Source of the DNA: Geotrypetes seraphini
Taxonomy: Eukaryota; Chordata; Amphibia; Gymnophiona; Dermophiidae
Direction of reading: 5' to 3'
Length of the DNA stretch: 64,000 nt
Assembly (NCBI RefSeq): GCF_902459505.1
Contig: NC_047097.1
Coordinates: 12,609,749 to 12,673,748 of the forward strand
A program made the translations under genes and the position numbers. Of the stretch, positions 21,949-32,890 are shown one piece after another; positions within the stretch are counted from its first letter, which is position 1, and the number at the start of each line of letters is the position of its first letter. The notes under the pieces were generated by a model. The model was not told the DNA's origin. It was given only the letters and a program-made list of their open reading frames with translations, and searched no databases.

Positions 21949-22438
21949 CCGTGTTTCCTCAAAAATGACAGTGTCTTATATGAATTTTGGGTCCAAAAAA
22001 ATGCACTAGGCCTTACTTTTGGGAATATCTTATTTTTTTCATGTACAACAATTATCTCTCCCTTCCTCTCCTCTCCCCCCCATGTGCAGCATCTTTCCTC
22101 CCCTCTCACCCATCCCCTTGTGCAGCATCTTTCTATCCCTCCCTCCCATCCCCCTGTGCAGCAGAATCCCACCAACCTTCCCACTGTGAGACTGACATAC
22201 CTCCGCTCTGAGGCCTCCTACAGCAGCAGGGGTGGGGGTTGCTGAATCGACGACTCCAATTTTTTTTCAGCAAATCAGGCAGCACTAGTGTCAGGGATGG
22301 AGTCAGGGAGTGTCGGGTACATTCGGGGGTCAATCTTAACTAGGGCTTATTTTTGGGGTTAGGCTTATATTAGGAGCATCTTTAAAAATCATGCTAGGGC
22401 TTATTTTCAGGATAGGTCTTATTTTCAGGGAAATAGGG
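21949..22438. mobile_element. TA-flanked TIR MITE (mariner-like)
   Basis: Termini CCGTGTTTCCTCAAAAATGA and (reverse complement of the right end) CCCTATTTCCCTGAAAATAA are flanked by TA (21947-21948, 22439-22440). Repeats of 'GGGCTTATTTT' cluster at the right end. This pattern is a familiar vertebrate non-autonomous element type. Confidence 0.8.
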
Positions 22439-22440
22439 TA

Positions 22441-22965
22441 GTTAAACCCTGTCAAACTCTGTATCCAATTCAGTCTTGCTTATTGCCTATGTGTTATGGC
22501 CTGCCTATGCTAGCTGGCCGATGCGAAATACTTGGCAACCTCCTGGAGGAAGTACCAACCTGCAATCACATCCTCTGGCTACAGCAATTAGAGGTAGCCG
22601 CAAGCCACCCCTATAGTAGACCTATTGGTTTCCTAGGAATTGTCCCAGCATACCCTCAATCCTTCTGTTCAGAGTGATGGACATCATCTCTCCCCCTTCC
22701 AAATGTTGTTTTACTGCTGTTTTGAGCTGAAGTTAAAACATGTCCTTGGTTCTGTGTACTGTACAGTGCTAGCTATGGTTAGGAAAAGAAATCAAAACCC
22801 CAGCATGCAGGAAAGAGTGTGTATGTATTTTCTTTTTAAAATGATAAAGGAACCAAGTGTCACATTTTCATATGCCTCATAATAAAGTAAATGTTGAACA
22901 TGAGGTCTCCAATCACAAGGCTCAAATATCCTGATCCTCTTGCCTAAATAATAAAGCAAGATGAT
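22441..22965. other. No recognisable gene or repeat
   Basis: About 500 bases without family resemblance on either strand. Confidence 0.35.
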
Positions 22966-23132
22966 ATAAGAACATAAGAATTGCTGTTGCTGGGTTAGAC
23001 CAGTGGTCCATCGTGCCCAGCAGTCCGCTCACACGGCGGCCCTTTGGTCAAAGACCAGGGTCCTGAGACTAGCTTGACCTGTGTACGTTCTGGTTCAGCA
23101 GGAACTTGTCTAACTTCATCTTGAATCCCTGG
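22966..23132 (-). mobile_element. CR1-type LINE 3' tail fragment
   Basis: ATAAGAACATAAGAATTGC, then CAGCAGTCCGCTCACACGGC and GTTCAGCAGGAACTTGTC, the same sub-type as 27974-28730. Confidence 0.78.
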
Positions 23133-23235
23133 TGCTGTGCAGATAATTCAGATAGGAAACGTGATCCCTGCATGCAAGACGTGCTGGGTGATCACTCAGT
23201 GAGTGCTCAAACCATTATACTGAATCTCTTATAAA

Positions 23236-23731
23236 GCCTTAAATAAACTATATTAAGTCTCATCTGAAACCAAAAATTAATTGCTTTGTGAAACCCTGTG
23301 TGTTGCACTTTCTGGTGTTTGATGCAATGTGCTCAGTACGCTTCCAACCAGGTCATAAACAAAAAACAAAGACCATGATTTGAATTGAAGGGAACTTTTT
23401 GGGAGTAAATAACACTGGGTGGGACCAGATTTGAACTGTTATACCTCAACGATGGAAGAATACTGTTCCAGATAAGTGACTATTTATTTACATACATGCT
23501 GGAAAGATTGTTAACATATAGAGTCAGCTAAATGTCTATACTGTACATAGGTGGGAACGCAATTGTGCGATTATGGTTCCCTTCAATTCAAATCATGGTC
23601 CTTGTTTTTAGTTTATGACCTGGATGGAAGCGTACTGAGAACATTGTATTAAACACGACACAGTGCAACACATAGGGTTTCACAAAGCAATTAATTTTTG
23701 GTTTCATATGAAACTTAATACAGTTTATTTA
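23236..23731. mobile_element. Fold-back element with ~155-base arms
   Basis: The left arm (about 23236-23393) and right arm (about 23577-23731) are reverse complements with few mismatches, sharing ACCAAAAATTAATTGCTTTG and CATGATTTGAATTGAAGGGA. The spacer of about 180 bases is unique. It abuts the DIRS fossil exactly where recognisable tyrosine-recombinase sequence stops, so it either interrupts that element or belongs to its end region. Confidence 0.75.
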
Positions 23732-26340
23732 TAATGGTATCCAATTTGGCCGCTACAGCCACCCTATAAAACTTCATGAAAGTATGAAAGGAAGACCATG
23801 TGACCAATGTATAAATTTCCTCAGGGGAAATTGCTCTGGACTCCACCCAAGAAGAAGCTACGTTTCTAGTGAAATGGGCCTTTACATCTACTGGAGGTTG
23901 CTTTCTACTGCTAATATAAGCTGAAATGGCCAAACAAATCCATCTAGAAATGGTTGCTTTTGGAAGCCGGCTGGCTCAAATCACTGTACCCGCTATCACA
24001 AAGAGATGATCCACCAGTTGAAACTCATTTGTCAGTGCCAGGTGATAAAGTAACACTCTGTAAACATCCAGCAATTTCATAGCCTTGTCATTCTTCCTGG
24101 ACCTTGAGGGCATGAAGGCCAGCAACTGTACTTCCTGGTTGATGAGAAAACTGGAAACTACTTTCTGCAAGAAAGAGGAGACTGTCCACAGCAAAACCCC
24201 CATCTCCAAAACTCTGAGAAAAAGGTTTAAGGCCTGTAGCAACCGCCACTTACTGTTTTAACTGTCAGGTCCATCAATGACAGCATTTCCAAAGGCTCAT
24301 ATGAAGCTCTAGTAAGAACCTGCAGAACAAGATTAAGACTCCACATTGGACACATCTGGGTGAGAGGTCAGTGTTCTTCTATTAGTCTGGGATCTAAAGC
24401 ACAAGAGACCCACTATCTGTACTTTGTAGGAGTCTACCACTACTCTTTTCTCAAGTCCTTCTTGAAGGAAAGCTAGGACCAGCAACACTAGTGCTGTGAC
24501 TAGGACCTCACTCTTCTGGGCACACCAGCCTGGAAGCTCCTCCATGCCTTTGTATAGACAGCCAAGGTTGACTGCATCTTGGACTTTAGGAGGGTGGCAA
24601 TCACCACCTCTGAAAAACCTTTTTGCACTAAGGATGCGCGCTCAAGAGCCATGTCGTAAGACCAAAGTGCTCTAGATCCTCCAGGGCCTTGAGAGAGCAG
24701 CCCTAGATGACAGGGAAATTTGAGGCCCTGGCCCCTCTTTAGATGGACCAGATCCACATACTACGGATGCCTCGGTCAATCTGGTGCAACTTGAACAACT
24801 AGCCCCGGATGCAATACTATTCTTCACAGGACTCTGCCTATCATGGGCCATGGTAGGAACACCTAGAGCAGCCTTGTCTGTTGCCAAGGCTGCACCAGGG
24901 TGTCCAGACCTGTGCTTTCTAGCTATATTTTACTGAAGCCATGAGGTAAAATATAAGATGCCCTCAACAACACGCAATGATGTTGAATGCTTCCTGAAAT
25001 AGAGCACATTCTCTGGGATCCAGAGTCTGCGGCTGAGGAAATCCGCTTGCACTTTGTCTACTTTCATTATATGTGCAGCTGAGAGGGCCAACAGATGGAT
25101 CTCCACCCACTAAAATAGCATTTGGGCCTCCAGCCATAGTGGAGCACTCTTGGTGCCTCCCTGCCAATTGATATAGGCCACCACCATTGCATTGTCCAAG
25201 AAAACTTGTATCTCCTTTACTCTGCAGCAAGCTTCCAAGCACCTGCAGACAGAAGGCTCTCAACTTCAACCAGTTGATTGACCACTTCCTCTGAGGAAGA
25301 CCAACGTCCCTGCACTGGGCAACCTCACAATGAGTCCTACAGCCATAAAGGCTGGCATCCATCATCAGGATCGTCCACTTGGGGATGTGAAGTGGCATTC
25401 CCTGGGATAGAGACTTCGGTGCACTTCTGTTGTCCAAGGTAGGCTCAGCAGGAAAAGAGCACATCCTGGAGAGGGCTTAAATGGGTCCTCATCCAGGGGA
25501 CATCAATCCTAGCACCTGCAAGTAATGCCAAGCTGTTGGTGCTGGCATGTCCCAAAACTCCCTGATCTAATGCATGAGCTTTGCTCTGCATGCTCCTGGG
25601 AGACTTTGTTATCCATTGTGTTGAAATGGACTCCCAGATATTCCAGGAACTATGTCAGCTCCAGGTGGCTTTTTCAAAAGTTTATGACCCAGCCCAGGCT
25701 CTGCAGACACTGGACCAAGCGTTCCATTGCCATCCTTCCTTAGCTTGGCTCGGGGCTTATAATAGACAAGCATCTAGGTATGGATGTACTAGTATCCCCT
25801 CCTTGTGGAGGTGCACTGCTACTAAAACCATCACATTGGTGAAGGTGTGTGCATTGTGGCCAGCCCAAAGGGAAGGGCCAAGAACTGGAAGTGCTGCTCC
25901 AGAAGGTGGAACCTCAGGAACTTCCTCTGATTTGGAAAAGTGGGGATATGCAGGCAGGCCTCTATGAAATCCATCAAGGCAAGAAATTCCCTCAGCACCA
26001 TGGAGGCAATGACCAACCTCACCGTTTCCATGCAGAAATGCAGTATCTTGAGAGCAGCATTGACCTTCTTCAGATCCAGAATTGGCCTCCAGTCTTCCAA
26101 GTCCCTTTTAGGCACAATGAAGTATATGGAGTATCTGCCCAAGCCCGAATCTGCATCTAGAATGGCTTCTATGGCTGCTAGATATCATAGCCTCTTTACT
26201 GTCGTATGGACCCCGACTGCTTTCTCTGGCGAATCCACAAAGAGGTCTGGAAGTAGACAGAACTTGAGCTTGTACCCAAGAGGTCTGGAAGTAGACAGAA
26301 CTTGAGCTTGTACCCTTTGAGATTGTGTAAGACCTCAGAG
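23732..26340 (-). mobile_element. DIRS-type tyrosine-recombinase retrotransposon (fossil, broken)
   Basis: Read on the minus strand, the parts come in DIRS order: reverse transcriptase (about 25830-26340), RNase H-like region (about 24960-25460) and tyrosine recombinase (about 23732-24760). The recombinase end retains the His-x-Thr-Arg catalytic neighbourhood. DIRS elements use a tyrosine recombinase instead of an integrase and are common in amphibians. The copy is broken, with at least five interruptions, and looks old. Terminal repeats could not be assigned; a fold-back element lies at its 3' edge. Confidence 0.85.
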
Positions 26341-27973
26341 CAAGCCAGAGGTCAGACTAGTAATTTACCCTCATCACTAGCTCTTACCTTCTAAAAACCT
26401 TTGAATGAGGTGCTCTTGTTGGCCAAGCAGCTCTTGGTGCAGAACAAAATACAAACCTACTAACTTTTACAAAGATGGCAGATTTTAGTACAATAGGCAC
26501 ATCATGGTGGAACCTGTGGTTAGTTACCCTCTGATCACAAGATCTGGTGTAGAGAGGCTCATTTACATTTTTTTCTGCTCCACCTCACCTCACTCTGGGC
26601 TGTCCTGTAATTCCTGTTTTACTCTCTACCTGCAAAATGGTAGGAGCCTGTCTGTTCTGCTCGTGATTATTTTTCATTTAATTTCAGGTCTTTATCTGGT
26701 TGCGAAGCTTCAGTGCTGCAGAGGCTCCAAGTTTCATGACATTGCTGACTGCAGAGAACATAAACGCTAAGGTCTTCCAAGCTTCTTCTGTAAGACAATT
26801 TTCAAAAGTATTGCCACAGCTGATATGGTATATATATGTTTAATAATAAATGGAGGCTTTCCTGCAAGTACATTTAAACCTGGGAGAAAAACAATGAATA
26901 TACATGGAATTTCCAAAAACATATTCTATTTTGACACCTTTTGGATAGTGGGTAGGAGCCCTACAGATTCTTTTAGCATATGTACTTTATGCCATTAAGG
27001 TTGTCAGTCTTCTGTATGCTACTGTACGGAGGGTGTGTGTATGTAAGCAGCAAAACCTGCCCTTTCAACAGCTGTCCATACTGCATTTCAATCACAAAGC
27101 TGGGGCTATGATGAAGGATCATATATTCTACAAGTGCTAGAACTTCAGGGAAGAGATTTTGAGGGGAGGGGGGGGGGTTCTTAACAGAAAAAGTCTGAAA
27201 AGTTAGGAAAGAATAAACAGACTGGGGAAAGCATTTTTTAAACACAGCAACCTTTTGGAAAATAATTTATTATATAACAATATTCTTTGAACAATTTATT
27301 AAACACAGCAATATAATACATTCTCTTTAACCTCCCCAGATTGTCAGGAAATTCAGTGAAAAGCTGGGGCTACACGAAGCCCTGACCCACCTGCTAATGC
27401 TTGATGAAAGGTTGGCAGCAAACCTCTGCAGAAGGCTTGGCATACCTAAATGACCACAATGGCAGCTGCCCACATCTAGCTTAATGTGTACACACCATGC
27501 AGGCGTCAACACCACCACACTATCCAAAAACATCCTAATCCTTTCAGAGCTGCTAAATAACCCACTTCCAAGAGGGTTAATTTAGGCCAGTCCTAGCTTA
27601 TTTGACAATGCTCTGATGATGCAACATGAATTTCAAAGGATAGAATCAAGGTTATAAACTTGCACCCTGTTTCAGGAAGCAAGCTCAAAACCAAGACTGG
27701 TCAAAAAGTCTCCCCTCCTGGAACTGTGAGTCTTGGTATCCTTTCAGCTATGGGAATCCCTGCTGAAAATTTAAGTCCACTCTAAACATTTAAAAATATG
27801 ATCGGTGTCTTGATTTTGAAGCATGGTATATTTTGTGGTGAGGATAAGACACTCATCATCCTTTAATCAGGTACGATATACACACTACGGAGGAAATTCA
27901 GTAAAGGCTGGCAAAAGTTTGTAGGTATCAGGATGAGGCACGCTAAGAACAAATGCTTTAATAGCAATTTCAC
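26341..27973. other. No recognisable gene or repeat
   Basis: About 1.6 kb, A+T-rich in parts, including a G-run near 27167-27178. No exon with splice sites and family resemblance was seen. Confidence 0.35.
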
Positions 27974-28076
27974 ATAAGAACATAAGAATTGCCGCTGCCG
28001 GGTCAGACCAGTGGTCCATCGTGCCCAGAAGTCCGCTCCCACGGCGGCCCTTAGGTCAAAGACCATTGCCCTAACA

Positions 28077-28270
28077 CAGGGGTAGGCAATTCCGGTCCTT
28101 CAGAGCCGGAGCCAGGTCAGGTTTTCAGGATATCCACAATAAATATGCACGAGATAGATTTGCATCTCAAGGAGGCAGCGCATGCAAATCCATCTCATAC
28201 ATATTCATTGTGGATATCCTGAAAACCTGACCTAGCTCCTGCTCTCGAGGACCGGAATTGCCTACCCCTG
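28077..28270. mobile_element. hAT MITE nested in CR1, perfect 8-bp duplication
   Basis: Ends CAGGGGTAGGCAATTCCGG and CCGGAATTGCCTACCCCTG are perfect inverted repeats. CCCTAACA flanks both sides (28069-28076, 28271-28278). The centre holds palindromic GGATATCCACAAT and CATGCAAAT-type blocks. Confidence 0.93.
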
Positions 28271-28503
28271 CCCTAACAGACTAGTCTTAAGTGCGTACGT
28301 TCTGGTTCAGCAGGAATTTGTCTAACCTTGTCTTGAATCCCTGGAGGGTGTTTTCCCCTATAACAGCCTCCGGAAGAGCGTTCCAGTTATCCACCACTCT
28401 CTGGGTGAAGAACTTTCTTACGTTTGTATGGAATTGATCCCCTTTCAACTTCAGAGAGTGCCCTCTCATGCTCCCTTCCTTGGAGAGGGTGAACAACCTG
28501 TCT

Positions 28504-28627
28504 TTATAAGTTCATGTAAACCTTTTTTTTTCCTTCTCTTCCTATATTTTAAGTTCTTGTAAACCGTGCCGAGCTCCACATCCGTGGAGATGATGCGGTA
28601 TATAAACTTAAGGTTTAGTTTAGTTTA
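28504..28627 (+). mobile_element. SINE/LINE tail fragment nested in CR1
   Basis: The segment ends with GTAAACCGTGCCGAGCTCCA, GATGCGGTATATAAAC and TTAGTTTAGTTTA, the same tail that appears antisense at 42553-42660. It splits the CR1 text between GTCTTTA and TCTACTAAG. Confidence 0.65.
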
Positions 28628-28910
28628 TCTACTAAGTCTATTCCCTTCAGTATCTTGAATGTTTCGATCATGTCCCCTCTGTCTCCTCTTTTCAAGGGAG
28701 AAGAGGCCCAGTTTCTCTAATCTCTATAAGGTGCCTTTATAGAATACAAGCTTAAATCTATATTCTCATGCCTACGTTTAGGCGCAAAAATCAACGGCTA
28801 CATTCCCAAAGGTTACTGTTAATACACATCACACATATCCCCTAGATCTTATTAATTAGAATTCTAATTAAGAAAATCCAGGATGTAACTTTAGATGCAA
28901 TCATCTATAC

Positions 28911-29083
28911 CAGGGGTCTCAAAGTCCCTCCTTGTGGGCCGTAATCCAGTCGGGTTTTCAGGATTTCCCCAATGAATATGCATGAAATCTATGTGCATGC
29001 ACTGCTTTCAATGCATATTCATTGGGGAAATCCTGAAAACCCGATTGGATTGCGGCCCTCAAGGAGGGACTTTGAGATCCCTG
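28911..29083. mobile_element. hAT MITE (CAGGGGTCTCAAAG sub-family)
   Basis: Ends CAGGGGTCTCAAAGTCCCTC and GAGGGACTTTGAGATCCCTG are inverted. ATCTATAC is duplicated (28903-28910 and 29084-29091). It is 173 bp, as is the copy at 38190-38362. Confidence 0.92.
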
Positions 29084-29639
29084 ATCTATACTAGCCAAAG
29101 GCTAATGTAAACGCTGGCACCAAAGTCCCAGCAATTAGGTGCAGTAACAACAATATTCTATAATCATGCGCCTAATTTCCAGGCATGCTCCTGATCCGCC
29201 CATGCCCTTCTCATGGCCACACCCACTCTGGAGATGAGCAGGATAGAAATTAGATGTGGGAGTTATAGAATAAGGTGAAGACATCTCTGCACATAACTAC
29301 TACCTGGCTCCAATTAATGCTTGTTAAGATGGATCCTTAGAGCCAATTAACCTATTTAAGTTACACGCAGAAATGGAAATCAAGTGGCTACCATATTTAG
29401 ACTCTGGGGATAAAAGCTCAGAGAGAGACCCCTAGTGGAGATCTAACACACTAAGAAGCATTCAGTTATACAGGCAGTACAACAGCATGTGCATTAAAGA
29501 GGTGGTACGCAACCTAAGTGAACAGAAGCAGGAGGCCAAAAAAAGCTCATGTTTATACATTACTTCTTCTACCCTTTCACGATGTAGATACCTGGTATAT
29601 AAAAAAGGGATTATTGTATGTATCTGAAGTAGAACAGGA

Positions 29640-30130
29640 AAGGGAGGTAGGAGTTATCAACGAGGGCTACTGTTAAGATTTGTTATTCTATTACTAACTC
29701 TTGTTTTAGCACAGGTCCCATTTTATGCAAAGGGACCTACTTACTAATGACTGGGGTTAACAGTAAAATAGCACGTCTTAATGGTAGCCCACACTGATAA
29801 CCTACCCCCTTAATTAAAATAAAGCGAAATGTGTCTAGAAGTCAGAATCATTGCTATACGTAATAAAAGTGAGCCAAGTATAGAGCAGTCAAGTCATTGT
29901 GACATCACTGATGAAGTTGGTTGTTAGGTGTTGGTGGAATGAGGCATGACATCACAATATCAGCTCTAGTTACCAGAGATCCAGACTCTTCACACTGATG
30001 GGTGGTTATCAACGAGGACTACTGTTAAAACAAGTTATTTTACCACTATGTTATTTTAGCACAGATCAAATTTTATGTAATGACACCTACTTACTATTAA
30101 CTGGGATTAACAGTGAAATAACTCATTTTA
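29640..30130. repeat. Two direct copies of a ~125-base segment
   Basis: The text GTTATCAACGAGGRCTACTGTTAA ... CCTACTTACTA ... AACTGGGRTTAACAGTRAAATA occurs near 29650-29770 and 30005-30130. Between them lies a segment (TGTGACATCACTGATG, AATGAGGCATGACATCACAA) shared with the hAT MITE interior at 9331-9794 and the 14-kb array. Confidence 0.6.
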
Positions 30131-30239
30131 ACTTCCCCCCCACCTCCCAAATCTACATACGGTATATTAAGACATAACCTTTCTTTGCCCTTCAATACAA
30201 TTCATTTGAATACTATCAAAATTAAAAATAATAATAGTA

Positions 30240-31065
30240 CCGTATTTTCTCACATATAACACGCGCATTATACGTGGTTTTTACAAACCGCGCATACCCT
30301 TGCGCGTTATATGCGTGAGCGCGTTGTACAAATTTTTTTTTACATAGTTCCCCCCCCCCCGACGCCCGATTCATCACCCGGAAGGAGCGCTCGCACTCCC
30401 ACCCCGAAGGACCTCTCGCACCCCCACCCGAACGACCACTCGCACCCCCACCCGAAGGACCGCTCGTACCCCCACAGCCTCCCTCCCTCCCCCATGGAGA
30501 AGCTGTCTACCTTGTTTCCGGATGCCAGCCCAGCTGCTCCCTCTGCTGGCGGTCCTGCCCCTTCTCAGAGCCCTGTGCTGCGCTGCTTCCTCTTCAGGCG
30601 GTCCCACCCTTTCTCTGACATCAGAGAAAGGGCGGGACTGCTGGAAGAAAAAGCAGCGCCTCAAGGCTCAGAGAAGGGGCGGGACTGCTGGCAGAGGAAA
30701 CAGCTGGGCTCGCTGGCATCCGGAAACAAGGTAGACAGCTTCTCCATGGGGGAGGGGGGGAGGCTGTGGGGGTGCGAGCGCTCCTTCGGGGTGGGGGTGC
30801 GAGCGGTCCTGCGGGGGGGGGGTGTGAATCGGATGTCGGGGGGGGGCATCAGGCTTTCAGGGTAGGGACAGGACTTCAAGGGGGAAAGGAGAGTCGGGGC
30901 GGGCGAAAAGAGTCAGGGTCTCCAGAGGAGAGTCGGGGCGGGCGAAAGGAGAGTCGGGCAGCATGCGCGGTATACAAAAATTTCTGTACATAAATTTGTG
31001 TTTTTCGCGCGCTATACCCGTGTGCGCGTTTTACACGGGTGCGCGTTATCTATGTGAAAATATGG
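30240..31065. mobile_element. TA-flanked TIR element with long internal palindrome
   Basis: Ends CCGTATTTTCTCACATATAA and its counterpart (reverse complement CCATATTTTCACATAGATAA) are flanked by TA (30238-30239, 31066-31067). GCGCGTTAT motifs occur at both ends. The core 30480-30770 is a palindrome whose arms share TGTCTACCTTGTTTCCGGAT. The long open frames in this region follow the GC-rich palindrome and are not genes. Confidence 0.8.
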
Positions 31066-31067
31066 TA

Positions 31068-31976
31068 ATCTTTCACCCCCCTCCTCCCAAGCACTACCAA
31101 GCTATGCTTCTGCCACCTTGTTTCAGTCATTGCTGAAATATTATTTTAAGATCCTTCATTTATGGACTATGAATTTAAAACCACAATGACAGTACATCCA
31201 GTCTTGTGCTGCCGCCATGTCTTTTACAAATAATGACTATTTCTGATATTAGGGCACCAAAGTGTAATGTTACTTTTTTTGTTCAGCTAAATATACAATT
31301 GTTACTTGGCTACTATTCTAGTATGCTAGTTAATCAGTACTTGTCTTTCTCATTAGAATCAAAAGATGAATTGTATTAAAAATGTTCAAAGATGACACTA
31401 CATTATACTACCAGCATTTTGGATCGGATGCTGTGTTAGGCATGCTAGTGGAACTGTTTTTCCAAGTGCAAGAATAGAATGTAATCAAAACACAATTCAA
31501 AAGCTAAAACTGGGGGGTTGGGGTGAATAATTTGCCTAATTTTTAGACATAATTGCTTGAAATGAAATACAGGGGTTTTTTTTGTTTGTTTTCACCTCCT
31601 GCATAAGGCAAAGTTATATTTGAAAGAGGACCTGAATGTTAGGGAAAACACAATAGCCAAGCCCCACTTAGAATGCATTCGGCTTATGATGTTTCTAAGC
31701 TGCCTGTTTGATCTCTCTGGGATTATTCACAGATGGTTCCGGATGAAATGTGGGTGAAGTTTTCATTTTTCTCAGCTGTTGCCTGGATTGAAATGTCCAC
31801 TTTAAACAAAATTCAGTTTAAACAAACAAACAAAAAAAAAAAATCATTCAGAATGTTTCAGAGTTAATTAATGTAAAGTATGATAGAAATATTAAAGGTT
31901 TTTTTTTTATTAAAGTGTAGTAAAAATTTGCAGTTACCTTTTGCAACTAACATATTGTAACGCATAGTAACTGCAA
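31068..31976. other. No recognisable gene or repeat
   Basis: About 900 bases of A+T-rich sequence with several A or T runs. Nothing diagnostic on either strand. Confidence 0.35.
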
Positions 31977-32312
31977 AGAACATAAGAAGTTGCCTCCGCT
32001 GAGGCAGACCAGAGGTCCATCTCGCCCAGCGGTCCGCTCCCACGGCGGCCCATCAGGCCCATTGCTTGAGCAGTGGTCCCAGACTATCCCTATGACCTAC
32101 CTCTACTCCTATCTGTACCCCTCAATTCCTTTATCCTCTAGGAACCTATCCAAACCTTCTTTGAAGCCTTGTAACGTGCTCCGGCCTATCACAGCCTCCG
32201 GAAGCGCGTTCCATGTATCCACCACCCTTGGGGTGAAAAAGAACTTTCTGGCATTTGTTCTAAACCTGTCCCCTTTTAATTTCTCCGAGTGCCCCCTTGT
32301 ACTTGTGGTTCC
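31977..32312 (-). mobile_element. CR1-type LINE 3' end
   Basis: The minus strand gives 'ARKFFFTPRVVDTWNALPEAV' in part, and the plus strand starts GAACATAAGAAGTTGCCTCC then CAGCGGTCCGCTCCCACGGC. It is the antisense equivalent of the copy at 9905-10255. Confidence 0.82.
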
Positions 32313-32408
32313 CAATAAGCCTCTGCCTTAACTGTTGGGAGCATGCCCAGCACCTTCCCATACTTCCACACAGAAAAATAAACGTTTACCACATTTTGCT
32401 TCCATAAT

Positions 32409-32890
32409 GCGGATGTAATGTAATGTAATTTATTTCTTATATACCGCTACATCCGTTAGGTTCTAAGCGGTTTACAGAAAATATACATTAAGATTAGAAA
32501 TAAGAAAGGTACTTGAAAAATTCCCTTACTGTCCCGAAGGCTCACAATCTAACTAAAGTACCTGGAGGGTAATAGAGAAGTGAAAAGTAGAGTTAGAGGA
32601 AAAATAAAAATAAAATAAACATTTTAACAAGACAGCATTGATCTAAATACTTTGGAAGGTAGAAGAGAGGAGAGAAAGGAATAGAAGCAGAAGGGGGAGC
32701 CGTTGAACAGTAGAATTCTGGAGAAATTTAAATGATAGAAAGGCAAAACAATAGATAAGATTAAAGATAAATCATAAGCTGGAAAGAAAAATAAAATAAA
32801 ACTTTGTCTTCAATCCACGGTTTCAGCGTCAGTGATGAAGTGGAGCAAGTAAGTTTAGGAGGAGCGACTGACGTTTCCAGAAAGGGCTTC
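32409..32890 (-). mobile_element. L2-like LINE 3' fragment
   Basis: It opens with (GTAAT)n-like repeats, then TTATTTCTTATATACCGCTA and CTAAGCGGTTTACAGAAAAT, then GGCTCACAATCTAACTAAAG. This is the antisense of an L2-like 3' UTR ending in short tandem repeats. No RT code remains. Confidence 0.65.

Larger units (their letters stand above)
27974..28730 (-). mobile_element. CR1-type LINE 3' end carrying two nested insertions
   Basis: The antisense tail (ATAAGAACATAAGAATTGCC) and C-terminal RT code are split twice: by a hAT MITE (28077-28270) and by a SINE/LINE tail (about 28504-28627). The coding block reads 'KFFTQRVVDNWNALPEAVI' on the minus strand near 28360-28420. Sequence resumes smoothly after each insert. 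Confidence 0.85.

Noticed and set aside
30311-30865. 184-codon Pro/Ser-rich frame
   Set aside because: It follows the GC-rich palindrome of a TIR element; both strands and several frames are open for the same reason.
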